NCBI GenBank assembly: GCA_026387135.1
Contig: JAPLMH010000157.1
Coordinates: 1-7,320 of the forward strand
DNA: 7,320 nucleotides
DNA from: Candidatus Omnitrophota bacterium
GTDB lineage: Bacteria; Omnitrophota; Gorgyraeia; 2-01-FULL-45-10
Reading direction: 5' to 3'
Program-made: the position numbers and the translations under genes
In this document: one piece after another, positions 5,987 to 7,320 of the stretch
Layout: every line of letters starts with the position of its first letter
Position numbering within the stretch: position 1 is the stretch's first letter
The notes under the pieces: model-generated
Seen by the model: the letters and a program-made list of their open reading frames with translations, nothing else
What the model was told of the DNA's origin: nothing
Databases searched by the model: none

Positions 5987-6454
5987 ATAGAGTCTAAGTC
6001 TAAAGCCTTGGCCATTGCTCGTGCCGCTTCCGATAAGAAGGCGCTCGATATAGTCACGCTGGATATGCGCAGGATCCCGAGCGTCTCGGACTATTTCGTG
6101 ATCGCGAGCGGCTCGTCCACTACACAGGTCAGGGCTATATCCGATAATATAGCAGATGTTCTCAAGGATAAGGGCGAGCGGGTCTGGCATATCGAAGGCT
6201 CGCGCGAAGCCCTTTGGGTCCTTCTTGATTGCGGTGATGTGGTAGCGCATGTATTCCTTGATGAGACGCGCCGTTTCTACGAGCTGGAGAAGCTTTGGGG
6301 CAAGGTTCCGAAGAAGAAGTACGCCGAAGCCAAAGCTAAGCCGCGGGTAAAGGCGCGCTCCAGGCGTAAAAAATCCGTTAAGAAAGCCAGCCCGCAAAAA
6401 AAGAGGCAAAATGTATTACGGCGGAATCGAAAAAGAGGTCGTCCTATTAGTTGA
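5987..6454 (+). CDS. rsfS: Ribosomal silencing factor RsfS (RsfA/Iojap family), probable ATA start, basic C-terminal tail
   Basis: RsfS binds L14 on the 50S subunit and blocks joining with the 30S subunit when nutrients are short. With the start placed at ATA 5987 the product has 155 residues. The Iojap domain spans about 5-112, with SDYFVIASGSSTTQVRA (34-50), HIEG (68-71), WVLLDCGDVVAHVF (77-90) and FYELEKLWG (98-106). No ATG or GTG exists between the in-frame stop at 5969 and the domain. ATA is chosen because a Shine-Dalgarno stands 7 bases before it and the resulting MESKSKALAIARAA opening fits the family's first helix; TTG 6008 would cut that helix. Residues 113-155 form a tail in which 20 of 43 residues are Lys or Arg and only one is acidic; E. 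coli RsfS has only about 105 residues. The 3' end overlaps argS by 44 bases. Confidence 0.9.
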   Translation: MESKSKALAIARAASDKKALDIVTLDMRRIPSVSDYFVIASGSSTTQVRAISDNIADVLKDKGERVWHIEGSREALWVLLDCGDVVAHVFLDETRRFYELEKLWGKVPKKKYAEAKAKPRVKARSRRKKSVKKASPQKKRQNVLRRNRKRGRPIS

Positions 6455-7320
6455 GAACGCTTTAAAAGAAGTTCTCAGCTCTCTCGGACGACCTGCCGCT
6501 AAACCCCACGAAGCGATCCCCGCGCTAGAGATACCTAAAGAGAGATCGCACGGCGACATATCCACCAATATAGCGATGCGGCTTGTCCGCCTCTCCGGCG
6601 GCAAGAGCCCTATTGAATTCGCAGAGCTTATAGTTAATAAGGCGAGAGCCTCCCTGGCCTCATCGGACCTCAAAAGCGACATAGAAAAGATAGAGGTCAA
6701 ACCTCCGGGATTCATAAATTTCTTCCTAAGCAGTGAATATCTTTATAAGGTTCTTCTTGATATAGAGCGGGAGCAGGGCGATTACGGCAGGACGAGCATA
6801 TGCCGGGATAAGAATATACAGCTGGAGTTCGTCAGCGCAAATCCCACAGGCCCCTTAACAATAGCTCACGGCAGGCAGGCGGCAATAGGCGACTCGCTTG
6901 CCAATATCCTTGCGTACATAGGCTGTGAAATAAGCAGGGAATATTATGTGAATGACGAAGGCAACCAGATGAACACCCTTGGGTCTTCCATCCGCGCCAG
7001 ATATCGGGAGCTCTGCGGCATCAAAGAAGATTTCCCTGCGGACGGATATAAGGGCACCTATGTAAACGATATAGCAGCGGATTTTAAAGATAAGTATGGC
7101 GAAAAGTTTATTAAAGAAGAGGATGTAAAGGCATTCAGGGAGTTCGGGCTTAAGTGGATACTGGACGATATCAAAAAAGATCTGAAGGACTTCGGAGTTA
7201 AGTTCGATGTGTGGTATAGTCAGGCCAGCCTCAGGAAGTCGGGCTCGATAGACAAGGCCCTTGAGCTTATAAAAGATAAGGGCTACATATTCCAGTCCGA
7301 GGGGGCGACGTGGTTCCGTT
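6411..7320 (+). CDS. argS: Arginyl-tRNA synthetase, 3'-truncated
   Basis: Charges tRNA-Arg with arginine using ATP; a class I synthetase. About 303 residues are visible before the window ends, roughly half of the usual 550-580. The N-terminal Add1 tRNA-binding domain comes first, with SHGDISTNIAMRL (codons 6546-6584). The catalytic core opens with EFVSANPTGPL, a standard ArgRS segment, then TIAHGRQAAIGD (codons 6858-6893), then YYVNDEGNQ, which is also typical of ArgRS. The HIGH motif is changed: HxGH is usual and T-I-A-H is seen, with only the last His kept. The KMSK region lies beyond the window. ATG 6411 has GAGG at 6403-6406, 4 bases upstream, and sits inside rsfS, so translation is probably coupled. 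Identification is secure; the start is likely but not certain. Confidence 0.95.
   Translation, partial: MYYGGIEKEVVLLVENALKEVLSSLGRPAAKPHEAIPALEIPKERSHGDISTNIAMRLVRLSGGKSPIEFAELIVNKARASLASSDLKSDIEKIEVKPPGFINFFLSSEYLYKVLLDIEREQGDYGRTSICRDKNIQLEFVSANPTGPLTIAHGRQAAIGDSLANILAYIGCEISREYYVNDEGNQMNTLGSSIRARYRELCGIKEDFPADGYKGTYVNDIAADFKDKYGEKFIKEEDVKAFREFGLKWILDDIKKDLKDFGVKFDVWYSQASLRKSGSIDKALELIKDKGYIFQSEGATWFR
6436..6494 (+). repeat. Two-part inverted repeat across the rsfS stop and argS 5' end
   Basis: The outer arms AGGTCGTCC (6436-6444) and GGACGACCT (6486-6494) are perfectly complementary over 9 bp. The inner arms at 6449-6458 and 6471-6480 pair over 10 bp with one U-G pair. A 4/5-base internal loop separates the two stems and a 12-base A/T-rich loop caps them. 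The rsfS TGA (6452-6454) falls in the inner stem, and the structure starts 25 bases after the argS start. No T-run follows, so it is not a standard terminator. The pairing is seen directly; any regulatory role is inference. Confidence 0.65.

Noticed and set aside
6008..6010. TTG as the rsfS start
   Set aside because: No Shine-Dalgarno in range and it would remove part of the first helix; kept only as the alternative to ATA 5987.

Overview
The window looks like a bacterial chromosome carrying one co-directional housekeeping block, with every gene on the + strand and no gap longer than about 75 bases between coding regions. Order: RNase E/G (rng, 5' end cut off), rplU (L21), rpmA (L27), obgE, proB, proA, nadD, a 47-residue two-CxxC protein resembling DUF5679, rsfS and argS (3' end cut off). 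I see no mobile-element gene, CRISPR array, tRNA or rRNA. Base composition is moderate. Arginine AGG/AGA and isoleucine ATA codons are very frequent. That codon habit, the gene order and the DUF5679-like gene suggest an uncultivated lineage such as Omnitrophota. The assignment is an inference from memory and is not proven by the window.

Left part (1-2160): the end of rng is followed by a strong sigma70-type promoter (TTGACG, 17 bp, TATAGT with an upstream TG) that should start a short-leader rplU-rpmA transcript. A 24-bp-stem palindrome (2083-2135) closes that unit. It can act as a terminator but also resembles a REP or MITE-type repeat.

Middle part (2160-5771): obgE, proB, proA and nadD are tightly packed (14-base overlap, 4-base gap, 13-base gap), as in an operon. 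They combine a ribosome-assembly GTPase, the first two steps of proline synthesis and a step of NAD synthesis. Obg and ProB are both minimal forms without the extra C-terminal domains (OCT and PUA) seen in some relatives.

Right part (5751-7320): a near-consensus promoter (TTGACC, 17 bp, TATAAT) lies over the 3' end of nadD and drives a small zinc-ribbon-like protein with a near-perfect Shine-Dalgarno. Then come rsfS, which seems to start at an ATA codon and carries a highly basic tail, and argS, which overlaps rsfS by 44 bases.

The genes are ordinary, but several details are not: an L27 lacking the conserved basic/glycine N-terminal tail, the ATA start of rsfS, a long inverted repeat at the rsfS/argS overlap, a Glu in the Obg G3 motif, and a divergent HIGH motif in ArgRS. 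I found no convincing undescribed multi-gene system.
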